NCBI RefSeq assembly: GCF_026000115.1
Contig: NZ_AP026867.1
Location: 961,501-1,025,500 of the forward strand
Direction: 5' to 3'
DNA: 64,000 nucleotides
From: Aureispira anguillae
Lineage (GTDB): Bacteria; Bacteroidota; Bacteroidia; Chitinophagales; Saprospiraceae
Position numbers and translations under genes: made by a program. Below, one piece after another: positions 7,835-16,832 of this stretch (positions are counted from its first letter, which is position 1; each line of letters opens with the position of its first letter). The notes beneath the pieces are model-generated. The model was not told the DNA's origin, ran no database searches, and was given only the letters and a program-made list of their open reading frames with translations.

Positions 7835-10800
7835 ATGAACTTCAACAACTATTATACCTCAAAAACATCAGAAATAGGCAAAAGTAAAACGATAATACTT
7901 TGGCTAGGAATACTTTTTCTTTTACTTGGAAATATTGCCAATGGGCAAGTTGCATTAGAGTGGGCAAAAAGCATGAAAGGAACTACTCATGGAGTGGTGA
8001 ACGCCATGACTACCGATAAGTGGGGGAATGTTTATACAACGGGCTACTTTTATGGTACCGTAGATTTTGACCCTAATACAGGAGTAGATTCATTAACGGC
8101 TGTTGGGGGATACGATATATTTATCCAAAAATTGGATGCAAAAGGCAATTTACTTTGGGCTAAGTCTATGGGCGGAAGCTATAATGATGAAGCACATTCC
8201 ATTGTGGTCGATGATTTTGGCAATGTTTATACCATTGGTCAATACTATTGGACAGTAGATTTTAACCCCAATGCAGGAATAAACCCGTTAACCGCTTTAG
8301 GTAGTTCAGATATTTTTATTCAAAAACTAGATGCCAATGGGAATTTTGTCTGGGCAAAAAGTATCGGAAGTACAGATCAAGATGCAGGATATGGGATTTC
8401 AATGGATCATTTGGGGAATATTTATACTACAGGATGGTTTCGTGCTACCGTAGATTTTGATCCTAATATAGGGGTAAATAATTTGACAGCAGTTGACCAT
8501 GAAGATGTATTTGTTCAAAAATTAGATGCTAATGGGAATTTTATCTGGGCAAAAAGCATGGGAGGAGTTAGTGGAGACGAAGGGCGTTCTTTAGCAATTG
8601 ATGACCTAGGCAATGTATATACAACAGGAAGATTTAGAGATACGGTAGATTTTGACCCTGGAGTAGGGGTTTATAAGTTGGTTTCTACAAGCTTATATGA
8701 TTTGTTTATCCAAAAACTGGATGCCAATGGGAATTTTGTTTGGGCGAAGAGCATCGATGCTGATATGGGGCGAGCGATAACGGTTGATCACCTGAACGAT
8801 ATTTATATTACTGGAAGTTTTAGTGGTACCGTAGATTTTAATCCAAATGGAGGGGGAAGCACGCTCACTGCTGCCAATACAGATGTGTTTGTTTGGAAAC
8901 TGGGGCAAAATGGGAATTTTATCTGGGCAAAAGGTTTTGGTGGAGCATTTCTGGATATTGGGTATTCAATAGCAACGGATCGCTTTAATAATGTGTACAC
9001 GATGGGGCGTTTTAGTGGTCCAGCAGATTTAAATCCTAATGCAGGAGTGCAGTTGGGAAGTTCTAGTGGCAGTATTGATATTTTTATTCAGAAATTAGAC
9101 GCTAATGGAAATTTTATCTGGGCAAAAAGTGTAGGAGGACCCAATTATGACAGTCAAACCAATGGTGCTATAACCGTTGATCATTCTAATAATGTTTATA
9201 CTGCGGGAAATTTTGTTAGAACAGCAGATTTTAGCTTTCATACAGGAAGGGTGAAATTGAAAGCGCTCAACTCCGATCTATTTGTTCAAAAATTAAAGCA
9301 AAAAGGAATTGTAGGACGCATCTATCACGACTTTAGCCAAGATTGTGTACAGGATACCAATGAAGTTAATTTACCCAATAGAATGCTCATTCTTAATCCA
9401 GGAAATATAATTACCAGCAGCAATGCAAATGGTATCTGGGCTTTTGATTCGCTTCCTATTGGAAATTATTCTATTACTGTTGATACGACAGGGGAATGGC
9501 GCCCCACCTGTCCAATAACACAACATTTTTCAGTGGTTAGTTTTGATAGTCTTGTAGAAGGACCCTCCTTTGGTTTTGTCCCTAGGGTTGTTTGCCCCAA
9601 ACCCAATGTTACAATTCATGCCCCTTTTTTGCGTCCAGGATTTTCTAATCAGAGAATTTATGTTCAAGCAGAAAACCAATCCCATGGCACAGGATCTTTG
9701 GATAGTGCCTATGTTATTATAGAATTGGATAGCTTATTAACAGTTCAATCCGCTAATCTACCTTATACCAATTTAGGAAATAATCAATATAGTGTGTATC
9801 TAGATACGCTATTCCCTAGTTCTGTGGTAAATTTTTGGCTAGATTGCCAGTTAAGCAATCGTGCAATTTTGGGACAAACCCTATGTTTGCAAGCAGCGTT
9901 ATACCCAATTAAGGACTGTGCTTTAGATACTTTTCCAACGCTTTTTCCTCCTAGAACAATTCCTTGCTCTAGCATCTATGACCAATCTCATTTAGATATT
10001 GATGCTTTCTGCCAAAATGACTCCATTCATTTTATGATTGTTAATAAGGGGAGCGGAAATATGTCTTGTTTTTCACCAATACGATTGTACATAGATAGCA
10101 TTTATACACTTACAGATTCTGTCTTATTAAATAGTGGAGATACCGCTATTTTTGCCTATTCAGGAGATGGAAGAACATGGAGAATGGAGGTCGATCAACA
10201 TCCCTTGCATTTAGGCAATTCAAAGCCTTCTGCCACCATAGAATTATGTGGAAATAGACAAAATTGGACGCCCAACTTAGTAACTGTTTTTCCTCAGGAT
10301 GATGCAGATCCACAGATAGATATTTATTGTGGGATTGTAGCGGGAAGTTTCGATTCTAATAATAAACAGGGATTTCCTTTAGGGGTGGGAACTGCTCATG
10401 ACATCTTACCCAATCAGGAAATGGAATATTTTATTCGCTTTCAGAACACAGGAACGGATACTGTATTTACAATCGTTATTCGAGATACGCTATCTATGGA
10501 TTTAGATATTAACTCTGTACGTCCTAGTGTAGCTAGTGATAATTATAGTTTTAGAATTTATGGACCAAGGGTTTTAGAGTGGACCTTTAATAATATTAGG
10601 TTGCCTGATAGTACGACCAATAGCGTTGGTTCTCATGGTTTTGTTGCGTTCAAAGTGAACCAAATTGCCAATTTATCGTTAGGAACAATTATTGAAAATA
10701 CCGCAACGATTTATTTTGATGCTAATCCGCCTATTTTTACGAACGCAACAGCGCATCAGATTGCAGGACCTCAGGATTTAAATTGGGAGGGAGAACAGAC

Positions 10801-12148
10801 CTTAGATGTTGCAGCATGTGAAAGCTATCGTTACAATAATAAACTTTATACTAAATCGGGAACTTATTGGCAAGCAATTAATAACGGAGGAAGAGATAGC
10901 TTGTATACCATCAATCTGTCTATTCTTAATTCAACCGCTCTTTTAACAGAAAATGCTTGTGGCTGGTATATGGCACCCGATAGTCAGATTTATACCAACA
11001 GTGGACAGTACACAGCACTTATCCCAAATGCAGCAGGTTGTGACAGTATCATTACTATTCATTTAACGATTAAGGACAGTACTTTTGCAACCATTTACGA
11101 GACAAGCTGCGATTCCTTTATCGCACCCGATAGCCAAGTTTATGCCAACAGTGGACAGTACACAGCAATTATCCAAAATGCAGCAGGTTGTGACAGTATC
11201 ATTACCATTCATTTGACGATTAAGAATAGTACTTTTGCAACCATTTACGAGACAAGCTGTGATTCCTTTATTGCACCTGATAGCCAAGTTTATACTAGTA
11301 GTGGACAGTACACAGCAATTATTCCAAATGCAGCAGGTTGCGACAGTGTCATTACCATTTATTTGACCATACCTCAAGTTCCAACTTTGACCCTAAACGA
11401 TACCGCTTGTGGGAATTTCTATATTGCTCCAGACGGACAATTTTTATTTACTTCAGGACAGTATACTTTTTTGATGCCAAGTTATCAAGGGTGTGATAGT
11501 ACGGTTATTATTAATCTTGTGTTTTCTCAACATTCATCGGTTAGTATCAACGAATATGCTTGTTCTAGTTATATTGCCCCTGATGGACAAGCTTATTTTT
11601 CTAGTGGTCAATATACTGCTACTATTCCTAACTCATCAGGTTGTGATAGCACTATAACCATAAATTTAACCATAGATAGCTTAGTAGACAGCAGTGTCCA
11701 TCAAAATGGGTTTACCTTAAGTGCTAATGCAGTTGGGTATACTTATCAATGGTTGGATTGCAACAATGGAAATGCATCTATTTCTGGAGCGACCAATGCA
11801 TTTTATACGGCAACTGCTAATGGAATTTATGCGGTTCAAATAACCAATGGAACCTGTACGGTCACTTCAAATTGTATTAATGTTACAGGGCTGTTGTTTC
11901 CTATGCTAGAAAAAAATATGGGAATACAAGTTTATCCGAATCCGACCACAGCTTTATTATATTTATCAAAAAAAGACAAGGATGAAATCAGGATTAGCCT
12001 AATAGATAATTTAGGTAGAGTCTTGGTTACTAGAACCTCAACCGCTCTTCTTACAACAATAAATATGAACGATCTTCCATCAGGTATTTATCATTTATCA
12101 ATCAATAATGGTCAAGAATCCATTACCCAAAAAATAGTAAAGCAATAG
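7835..12148 (+). CDS. Giant secreted SBBP beta-propeller / repeat protein with T9SS type A tail
   Basis: A 1437-residue surface protein. Residues about 1-37 are an N-terminal export signal. Residues 40-490 contain about nine SBBP-type units of 45-50 residues (pattern G-N-V-Y-T-T-G-x-F...D-F-x-P...D-I-F-I-Q-K-L-D-A-N-G-N-F-x-W-A-K), a beta-propeller. A carboxypeptidase-like or Cna-B-like segment follows (G-R-I-Y-H-D-F...D-S-L-P-I-G-N-Y). About 855-985 is a DUF11/DUF7619-like domain (Y-F-I-R-F-Q-N-T-G-T-D-T). From about 985 to 1285 there are six 50-residue units with C-D-S-F-I-A-P-D-S-Q and A-A-G-C-D-S cores. The last 75 residues are a T9SS sorting domain (V-Y-P-N-P-T...S-G-I-Y-H-L, ending K-I-V-K-Q). 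Probably a surface adhesin or stalk; the ligand is unknown. Confidence 0.88.
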   Translation: MNFNNYYTSKTSEIGKSKTIILWLGILFLLLGNIANGQVALEWAKSMKGTTHGVVNAMTTDKWGNVYTTGYFYGTVDFDPNTGVDSLTAVGGYDIFIQKLDAKGNLLWAKSMGGSYNDEAHSIVVDDFGNVYTIGQYYWTVDFNPNAGINPLTALGSSDIFIQKLDANGNFVWAKSIGSTDQDAGYGISMDHLGNIYTTGWFRATVDFDPNIGVNNLTAVDHEDVFVQKLDANGNFIWAKSMGGVSGDEGRSLAIDDLGNVYTTGRFRDTVDFDPGVGVYKLVSTSLYDLFIQKLDANGNFVWAKSIDADMGRAITVDHLNDIYITGSFSGTVDFNPNGGGSTLTAANTDVFVWKLGQNGNFIWAKGFGGAFLDIGYSIATDRFNNVYTMGRFSGPADLNPNAGVQLGSSSGSIDIFIQKLDANGNFIWAKSVGGPNYDSQTNGAITVDHSNNVYTAGNFVRTADFSFHTGRVKLKALNSDLFVQKLKQKGIVGRIYHDFSQDCVQDTNEVNLPNRMLILNPGNIITSSNANGIWAFDSLPIGNYSITVDTTGEWRPTCPITQHFSVVSFDSLVEGPSFGFVPRVVCPKPNVTIHAPFLRPGFSNQRIYVQAENQSHGTGSLDSAYVIIELDSLLTVQSANLPYTNLGNNQYSVYLDTLFPSSVVNFWLDCQLSNRAILGQTLCLQAALYPIKDCALDTFPTLFPPRTIPCSSIYDQSHLDIDAFCQNDSIHFMIVNKGSGNMSCFSPIRLYIDSIYTLTDSVLLNSGDTAIFAYSGDGRTWRMEVDQHPLHLGNSKPSATIELCGNRQNWTPNLVTVFPQDDADPQIDIYCGIVAGSFDSNNKQGFPLGVGTAHDILPNQEMEYFIRFQNTGTDTVFTIVIRDTLSMDLDINSVRPSVASDNYSFRIYGPRVLEWTFNNIRLPDSTTNSVGSHGFVAFKVNQIANLSLGTIIENTATIYFDANPPIFTNATAHQIAGPQDLNWEGEQTLDVAACESYRYNNKLYTKSGTYWQAINNGGRDSLYTINLSILNSTALLTENACGWYMAPDSQIYTNSGQYTALIPNAAGCDSIITIHLTIKDSTFATIYETSCDSFIAPDSQVYANSGQYTAIIQNAAGCDSIITIHLTIKNSTFATIYETSCDSFIAPDSQVYTSSGQYTAIIPNAAGCDSVITIYLTIPQVPTLTLNDTACGNFYIAPDGQFLFTSGQYTFLMPSYQGCDSTVIINLVFSQHSSVSINEYACSSYIAPDGQAYFSSGQYTATIPNSSGCDSTITINLTIDSLVDSSVHQNGFTLSANAVGYTYQWLDCNNGNASISGATNAFYTATANGIYAVQITNGTCTVTSNCINVTGLLFPMLEKNMGIQVYPNPTTALLYLSKKDKDEIRISLIDNLGRVLVTRTSTALLTTINMNDLPSGIYHLSINNGQESITQKIVKQ
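10948..11397 (+). repeat. Three near-identical 150-bp tandem units inside a surface-protein gene
   Basis: Units at 10948-11097, 11098-11247 and 11248-11397 differ at few positions, with an exact 150-bp period. For instance TTTTGCAACCATTTACGAG recurs 150 bp apart near 11083 and 11233. Each encodes one 50-residue unit. The neighbouring units on either side are clearly diverged, so these three were recently duplicated or homogenised. Confidence 0.85.
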
Positions 12149-12159
12149 GAATACAATTG

Positions 12160-12222
12160 TTCTGTGCGGCTTTCAGTACTTCTTTTATTTGAGAATGAAT
12201 GTTTATGAAAAGTCGCACAGAA
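12160..12222. terminator. Bidirectional hairpin between convergent genes
   Basis: TTCTGTGCG at 12160-12168 pairs with CGCACAGAA at 12214-12222. The stem extends inward through CTTTC/GAAAAG with one mismatch, closing a loop of about 30 nt. It lies between convergent stop codons at 12148 and 12243. Confidence 0.55.
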
Positions 12223-12242
12223 TAAATCCACACAAAATTGGT

Positions 12243-12986
12243 CTAGGGAGTATGCCGCTTATTAGAAAAATAAAAAGGCATATAAATAACAAAAAAGATG
12301 GGTAAGATTAAGAACTGTCCTTGAATGACATAATAAGGCCAAGGACCAAACCAATCCAAAACAGAACCAACCGTTGGCTTTTCGTTGAGATAGGCATAGT
12401 TGGAACCTAATAAATAATTCACACCAATAATAAGGATAAAATAGATTTGTAGAACACCAAAAGATTTAAAAATACTCTTAAAGGTAGGGCGGTATTGATA
12501 AACATAGGTGGCATATAAAATCATCCAAATCAAGCCCGCATGTCCCATCCAGTATTTTATAAAATTATAATGAGGAAAATTATGATACAAATCTGGTGTA
12601 ATAACGGCTTGTAAGGTTCCTCCCCAAATCCAAAAAACAATAATTTCATAGATCAGAAAACTGCGAGTTAGTGTAAAAATAGGCATGGTAAAAGCCATAA
12701 AGGAGCATAGATATAGCGGCAAATCAATGGCTAAATCAAATTTACCCAATGAAATTTCTGCAATGATCCACAATACAATGGTAAGCGATAAAGAACCACC
12801 AATGTAATTACCCAGTTTATATTTTTGTTGTTCTGAGCAATATTTGTTGGCAATATAAATAGAACAGATTGTGAAGAACGAAAATAAAACTAAGGCGGCA
12901 ATATGATGTGAGTTCCCAAAACTAAAGTTGTGGTTGTCTCTAAAAAATGCATTGATCATAGGATAGGGATGTTGGGTTAGCTCCAA
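12243..12986 (-). CDS. YwaF/TIGR02206-like integral membrane protein
   Basis: A 247-residue protein with about seven hydrophobic segments. Motifs typical of the TIGR02206 (YwaF) family are visible: a D-L-P-L-Y-L-C-S near 90, W-I-W-G-G-T-L-Q-A-V-I-T-P-D-L near 118-132, and W-M-G-H-A-G-L-I-W-M with its conserved His near 150. The family has no established biochemical function. The start ATG overlaps the 3' end of yraN by 10 bp, so the two genes are translationally coupled. That coupling is the only functional hint. Confidence 0.8.
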   Translation of the reverse strand: MELTQHPYPMINAFFRDNHNFSFGNSHHIAALVLFSFFTICSIYIANKYCSEQQKYKLGNYIGGSLSLTIVLWIIAEISLGKFDLAIDLPLYLCSFMAFTMPIFTLTRSFLIYEIIVFWIWGGTLQAVITPDLYHNFPHYNFIKYWMGHAGLIWMILYATYVYQYRPTFKSIFKSFGVLQIYFILIIGVNYLLGSNYAYLNEKPTVGSVLDWFGPWPYYVIQGQFLILPIFFVIYMPFYFSNKRHTP

Positions 12987-13339
12987 TTTGGAAAAAAAGC
13001 ATCTTCAAAATGTCGAATGGATAATTGCGGTTCTAACAAAATAGCAATCACATCAAACCGAAACTCTGCTTCATAGTTGGTTCGATACATATATTCAATT
13101 GCTAGCTCGTAGATGAGCATTTGTTTTTTGGGAGTGATGGCTTCTTCTGGCATTCCAAAAGTAGCTTTTTGGCGTGTTTTTACTTCTATAAAAACAAGTA
13201 CCCCTTGATGAAAGGCAATGAGATCAATTTCGCCTTTGCCCCAACGCCAATTGGAATCTAGGATCTGATAATTTTGGACGATTAAGTGTTTTTTTGCAAT
13301 TTGCTCACCTAAGTCGCCAACATCATTGTGTTTCGCCAT
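12977..13339 (-). CDS. yraN: YraN family (UPF0102) nuclease-like protein
   Basis: A 120-residue protein of the usual length. It has the family's restriction-endonuclease-like core: an N-terminal G-D-L-G-E-Q-I-A-K-K-H-L helix, W-R-W-G-K-G-E-I-D-L-I-A near 32-43 and V-F-I-E-V-K-T-R near 50-57, which supply the D...ExK metal site. The family resembles Holliday-junction resolvases and is suspected of acting in DNA repair or uptake, but its role is unproved. It is the first gene of a two-gene operon with the YwaF-like membrane protein (10-bp overlap). Upstream lies a 19-bp inverted repeat in the divergent region. Confidence 0.9.
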   Translation of the reverse strand: MAKHNDVGDLGEQIAKKHLIVQNYQILDSNWRWGKGEIDLIAFHQGVLVFIEVKTRQKATFGMPEEAITPKKQMLIYELAIEYMYRTNYEAEFRFDVIAILLEPQLSIRHFEDAFFPNWS

Positions 13340-13367
13340 AAAATTATTATATTGCAGAGTTATTTGG

Positions 13368-13418
13368 ATAAGTCAAGAATAAGCAAACAAGATAACAAAT
13401 TGCTTATTCTTGACTTAT
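13368..13418. repeat. 19-bp perfect inverted repeat in divergent intergenic region
   Basis: ATAAGTCAAGAATAAGCAA at 13368-13386 is the exact reverse complement of 13400-13418, with a 13-nt loop. It sits between divergent genes (yraN leftward, the isomerase rightward), so a terminator role is unlikely. The 76-codon frame at 13328-13558 spans it and is not credible as a gene. Confidence 0.75.
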
Positions 13419-13679
13419 TTCTTGTAGAAAAAATAGGATATACTAAAATTAATAATTCTAATGTTGTTTTTAGTATAAAATATTGTAAGGTAATGGTTAA
13501 GTATATATGCAAAATGAACAATAATAATTTTACATACTTATTTAAGCAATCTTGTTAAAGAATAGATATCGGAGCAAGAGAATTTTAATGTACTTTGTTC
13601 TAGTGATTCAAATAACATTATTATCCAACCTTTGACCCTTTTGGTAGAAGGGTGAAACTTAAAAAAAATAAGGAAAGTT

Positions 13680-14678
13680 ATGATGAATGTTTTTATCCAG
13701 GAGTTTCCTAAGCAATTAAAAACGGCTTTAGAAATTGGGGAACAGGCAACATTGAGTAAACACGACCGACCTATCCATAATATAATTGTTTTGGGAATGG
13801 GTGGTTCTGGTATAGGAGGAGATTTTGTCGCTGAATTTGTCCGAGATTCTTGTTCCGTACCTTTTTTGTCTTGCAAAGGATATGATTTGCCTGCTTATGT
13901 AGGTGAGAATTCATTGGTAATTGCATCTTCTTTTTCTGGTAATACAGAAGAAACACTGCTTACATTTGAAAAAGCATTAAAGAGAGGAGCCAAAATTGTT
14001 TGTATTTCTTCTGGTGGAAAATTGCTTGAAGAAGCAAAACGATTAAATTTAGATTGTATAAAAATACCAAGTGTCCAACAACCTCCTCGATCTTGTCTGG
14101 GCTATTCTTTGGTACAACAATTGTTTGTTCTAAACTATTTTGGCTTTGCATCCAAGCAGTGCATTGATGATTTAAGAAAATCAATTGCCTTATTGGAGGA
14201 GCAACAAGAACAGATTAAAGTAAAGGCAACCAATTTGGCACGCAAAATGCATGGAAAATTTCCTGTAATTTATGCTACAGATCGTATGGGAGCTGTTGCT
14301 TTGCGTTTGCGTCAGCAATTGAATGAAAATTCTAAAATTTTGGCCTTGCACCATGTCTTCCCAGAGATGAATCATAACGAATTAGTGGGATGGAGAGAAC
14401 AATCTGGTGAATATGCTGTTTTATTATTCCGTTCAGGAAGTGATTTTGAACGCAATCAAATGCGTATTGAAATTAGTAAAGGGATTATTAACAAGGTAGC
14501 AACGTCAATCCTAGAAGTTGATTGTATGGGCGATTCTCTAATTGAACAGGCGATGTATGCAGTACATTTGGGAGACTGGATTTCTTGGGAATTGGCAGAA
14601 GCTAGAAAAGTAGATTCTATTGAGGTAAATGTTATCGATTTATTAAAGCGTGAATTGGCTGCTGCTGCATTGGGGTAA
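13680..14678 (+). CDS. Bifunctional phosphoglucose/phosphomannose isomerase
   Basis: A 332-residue protein with two SIS domains. N-terminal SIS: G-M-G-G-S-G-I-G-G-D near 39-48 and S-S-F-S-G-N-T-E-E-T near 81-90. C-terminal part: R-Q-Q-L-N-E-N-S-K and P-E-M-N-H-N-E-L-V-G-W near 225-240, where Glu and His correspond to the isomerase base and ring-opening residues. It interconverts glucose-6-phosphate or mannose-6-phosphate with fructose-6-phosphate in the cytoplasm. The size fits the TIGR02128-type enzymes, not the 550-residue canonical Pgi. Two adjacent ATGs (13680, 13683) follow an A/G-rich stretch. lipB starts 21 bp downstream, so the two are probably cotranscribed. Confidence 0.88.
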   Translation: MMNVFIQEFPKQLKTALEIGEQATLSKHDRPIHNIIVLGMGGSGIGGDFVAEFVRDSCSVPFLSCKGYDLPAYVGENSLVIASSFSGNTEETLLTFEKALKRGAKIVCISSGGKLLEEAKRLNLDCIKIPSVQQPPRSCLGYSLVQQLFVLNYFGFASKQCIDDLRKSIALLEEQQEQIKVKATNLARKMHGKFPVIYATDRMGAVALRLRQQLNENSKILALHHVFPEMNHNELVGWREQSGEYAVLLFRSGSDFERNQMRIEISKGIINKVATSILEVDCMGDSLIEQAMYAVHLGDWISWELAEARKVDSIEVNVIDLLKRELAAAALG

Positions 14679-14699
14679 TCAATAAGGCACAATAGAGAA

Positions 14700-15401
14700 A
14701 TGGGCAAAGAAATTATTTATAAAGACTTGGGGGTAATTCCATACACCGAGGCTTGGGATTTACAAACCAAACTTTTTGAAGAGGTTGTTGAACGTAAGTT
14801 AACCAATCGAAAACTCGAAGTGGAGGAGCAACAAGAACAGTTTCATTACTTGCTTTTCTGTGAACACCCGCATGTATATACGCTTGGTCGGAATGGAAAA
14901 GAAGCACACTTGTTGTTAAATGAGGCTACTTTATCGCAAAAAAATGCAACGTTTCATAAAATCAATAGAGGGGGAGATATTACTTACCATGGTTATGGGC
15001 AGTTAGTGGGGTACCCGATTTTAGATCTCGATGAGTTTTTTACAGATATAGGGCGTTATGTTCGATTGTTGGAGGAGGCAATTATTCGTATGCTTGCAGA
15101 ATATCAGATTGTAGGGGAGCGAATCAAGGGGCTTTCTGGGGTATGGATTGGAGTAGGAACAAATAATCCTCGAAAAATCTGTGCAGTTGGGGTACATTTG
15201 AGTCGTTGGACAACAATGCATGGTTTTGCTTTAAATGTGAATACTGATCTGACTTACTTTAGACATATAGTCCCTTGTGGAATCGATGACAAAGCAGTGA
15301 CTTCAATGGAACAAGAATTAGGTCAGGTAGTTGATTTAGATGAGGTTAAGGAACAATTAAAACGTCATTTTGCAGATTTGTTTGAGGCAAATTATAAGTA
15401 A
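14700..15401 (+). CDS. lipB: Lipoyl(octanoyl) transferase LipB
   Basis: A 233-residue enzyme that transfers octanoyl from acyl carrier protein to the lipoyl domains of 2-oxoacid dehydrogenases and GcvH. Visible motifs: E-H-P-H-V-Y-T-L-G-R near 58-68, R-G-G-D-I-T-Y-H-G-Y-G-Q near 90-101 (the family usually has P where this has the second Y), R-K-I-C-A-V-G-V-H near 158-166 with the catalytic Lys, and V-P-C-G-I with the nucleophile Cys193. Length is normal. It follows the isomerase gene by 21 bp with no terminator between them. No lipA is in this window. Confidence 0.95.
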   Translation: MGKEIIYKDLGVIPYTEAWDLQTKLFEEVVERKLTNRKLEVEEQQEQFHYLLFCEHPHVYTLGRNGKEAHLLLNEATLSQKNATFHKINRGGDITYHGYGQLVGYPILDLDEFFTDIGRYVRLLEEAIIRMLAEYQIVGERIKGLSGVWIGVGTNNPRKICAVGVHLSRWTTMHGFALNVNTDLTYFRHIVPCGIDDKAVTSMEQELGQVVDLDEVKEQLKRHFADLFEANYK

Positions 15402-15536
15402 CCTAATACACTGGCTTTTACGAGTATAAAAACACACACATACATTTTATACATTAGATTAGGATTGGTATAAACAGGTTTAGTAATTTTACAAGCTGTA
15501 TGATGCCATAAAATTGAAAAATATAAGTATTAGAAG

Positions 15537-15935
15537 ATGAAGAAAGATATTCCGATCAAAAAGGTAACCGATATCGCAATTGCTGTAGTTCCCAGTGAAG
15601 AAGACAAAAATTTTTGGAATGTATATCTACTAAATCTAAAAAAGGAGGAAATTAAAAATGTTTTTATAAGCTCTAGAGGCTATGGAGAAATTGATGGAGA
15701 GAAAGTAGAAACGACCCAATTGCGTTACTTTTACGAATATATTGGCGCTGAAATGGCAGTCAAAATTGAACCCATTGACTCAAAATTATTCCAATTAGCA
15801 AACGAGTACTGGATTAGTTTTAATTATGATGGCTTTATGTACGATAAAAAATACGTCTTTGTACAGGGAAGTTTTATTGAAGTTAATCTAACCCATATCC
15901 CAATTGTTGAAAAAAGAGGGGTTATGATACAATAA
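15537..15935 (+). CDS. Conserved Bacteroidota protein of unknown function
   Basis: A 132-residue soluble protein, with no signal or membrane segment. The segments W-N-V-Y-L-L-N-L, I-S-S-R-G-Y-G-E-I-D-G, A-V-K-I-E-P-I, E-Y-W-I-S-F and Y-D-K-K-Y-V-F-V are the kind seen in a small protein conserved across Bacteroidota that is sometimes mislabelled as a phenylalanyl-tRNA synthetase fragment. I see no synthetase motifs. It is a single gene ending in a strong bidirectional terminator. Confidence 0.7.
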   Translation: MKKDIPIKKVTDIAIAVVPSEEDKNFWNVYLLNLKKEEIKNVFISSRGYGEIDGEKVETTQLRYFYEYIGAEMAVKIEPIDSKLFQLANEYWISFNYDGFMYDKKYVFVQGSFIEVNLTHIPIVEKRGVMIQ

Positions 15936-15974
15936 AAAAAAGCGGAATTGATTTTTCAATTCCGCTTTTTTTAT
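15934..15974. terminator. Strong bidirectional intrinsic terminator
   Basis: The 11-bp perfect stem AGCGGAATTGA (15941-15951) / TCAATTCCGCT (15956-15966) has a TTTT loop, with A-runs on the left and T-runs on the right. It serves the convergent genes that end at 15935 and 15971. Confidence 0.92.
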
Positions 15975-16363
15975 TGTGCTTCATGAGGGATGAATTTTAA
16001 ATCAAATTCAATGGGTTCCTCGTCAAATAAGATCTCGAATTTAATCCATAAATGATCTGAATTGACCTCTTTTATTTCTAAGTCAAAATTAGGATTAATT
16101 ACTATTAAATTGTCTTTTAACTCATAGTGCTCCTCCTTTTTTAAACCAGGCATCATATCAGGCAACAACTCGCATTTAAATTGTTCAGTTGTAAATGTAA
16201 ATATAAGATTGTTTAGTAATTCTATTCCTTCTTCACTGCCATTTTTAGTCCCACTTTCAAATATCCATGAGCCAACTAGTAAGTCTTTTTGTGGACTGCT
16301 TGGGCTATCTTCGCAAGAGATGAACAATAATAAAGAAAAAGAGATAAGTAGTAGTTTTTTCAT
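15971..16363 (-). CDS. Small lipoprotein, lipocalin-like
   Basis: A 130-residue protein. The N-terminus is a classical lipoprotein signal: two Lys, a hydrophobic stretch, and L-F-I-S-C with Cys17 as the lipidation site, then an acidic/Ser linker. The mature part starts L-L-V-G-S-W-I-F-E-S and alternates short beta strands (F-T-F-T-T-E-Q-F, H-Y-E-L-K-D-N-L-I-V-I), the pattern of the lipocalin-like lipoproteins of Bacteroidota. Their ligands are mostly unknown. It has a single-gene context, sharing its terminator with the convergent gene. Confidence 0.7.
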   Translation of the reverse strand: MKKLLLISFSLLLFISCEDSPSSPQKDLLVGSWIFESGTKNGSEEGIELLNNLIFTFTTEQFKCELLPDMMPGLKKEEHYELKDNLIVINPNFDLEIKEVNSDHLWIKFEILFDEEPIEFDLKFIPHEAQ

Positions 16364-16832
16364 TGTTTGAACGTATTACAATAGTCCGTTAAAAATGGCA
16401 TCATGGATTCTTTATAAGAACCAAAGGATTATACATCAAAAAGCTAAATTAACGGGCTACTATATTAAGTAATAATGGTTTGTTGAAAAACCGAACCAAG
16501 TACAGTGTAAAACCCGCACAATGAAACTGAAAAATAGTTGATTGAGGGATTAGTTAAAAACACTGTCTCTGAACTAATATAAGAATTCATTGAAATATTA
16601 GAAATTAATCCTTTGTGCATTTTTAACTTTTTGACAAAAAAAGTGAAGAAAGTTAGAATGGAACTAAAAAGTACAAACTTTAGTTAATAACAGGGATGAT
16701 AAATCACTAGAAGTACCAAATATTATCTTTTTCACTCATTACATTTGAGTACAGGACAAACCCAGCTTGCTTGTGAGTGCTTTGTTTTATCGTTCGTCCT
16801 GTACACAGCTCATTCATTCAAATCAATAAAAA
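16364..16832. other. Divergent intergenic region with leader of the RNA-repair genes
   Basis: No gene. An imperfect inverted pair (ATAGTCCGTTAA at 16383-16394 against TTAACGGGCTACTAT near 16452) lies close to the leftward lipoprotein gene. Near 16626 there is a T5-GAC-A7 hairpin-like stretch. The last 100 bases before the RNA ligase ATG contain two interleaved complementary pairs, described separately. Confidence 0.5.
16733..16804 (+). promoter_or_regulatory. Candidate pseudoknot/hairpin leader of RNA-repair operon
   Basis: GTACAGGAC at 16749-16757 is perfectly complementary to GTCCTGTAC at 16796-16804, and the stem continues AAAC/GTTC with one mismatch. CACTCA at 16733-16738 is complementary to TGAGTG at 16774-16779. 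The two pairs interleave (a-b-a'-b'), the topology of a pseudoknot, and end 28 nt before the RNA ligase start. Pairing is seen in the sequence; regulation is inferred. Confidence 0.45.

Noticed and set aside
11063-11377. 104-codon minus-strand frame within the surface-protein gene
   Set aside because: It is the antisense reading of the 150-bp tandem repeats, an effect of their period being a multiple of three.
13328-13558. 76-codon plus-strand frame
   Set aside because: It overlaps the start of yraN and contains the 19-bp inverted repeat; composition looks like translated A+T-rich intergenic DNA.
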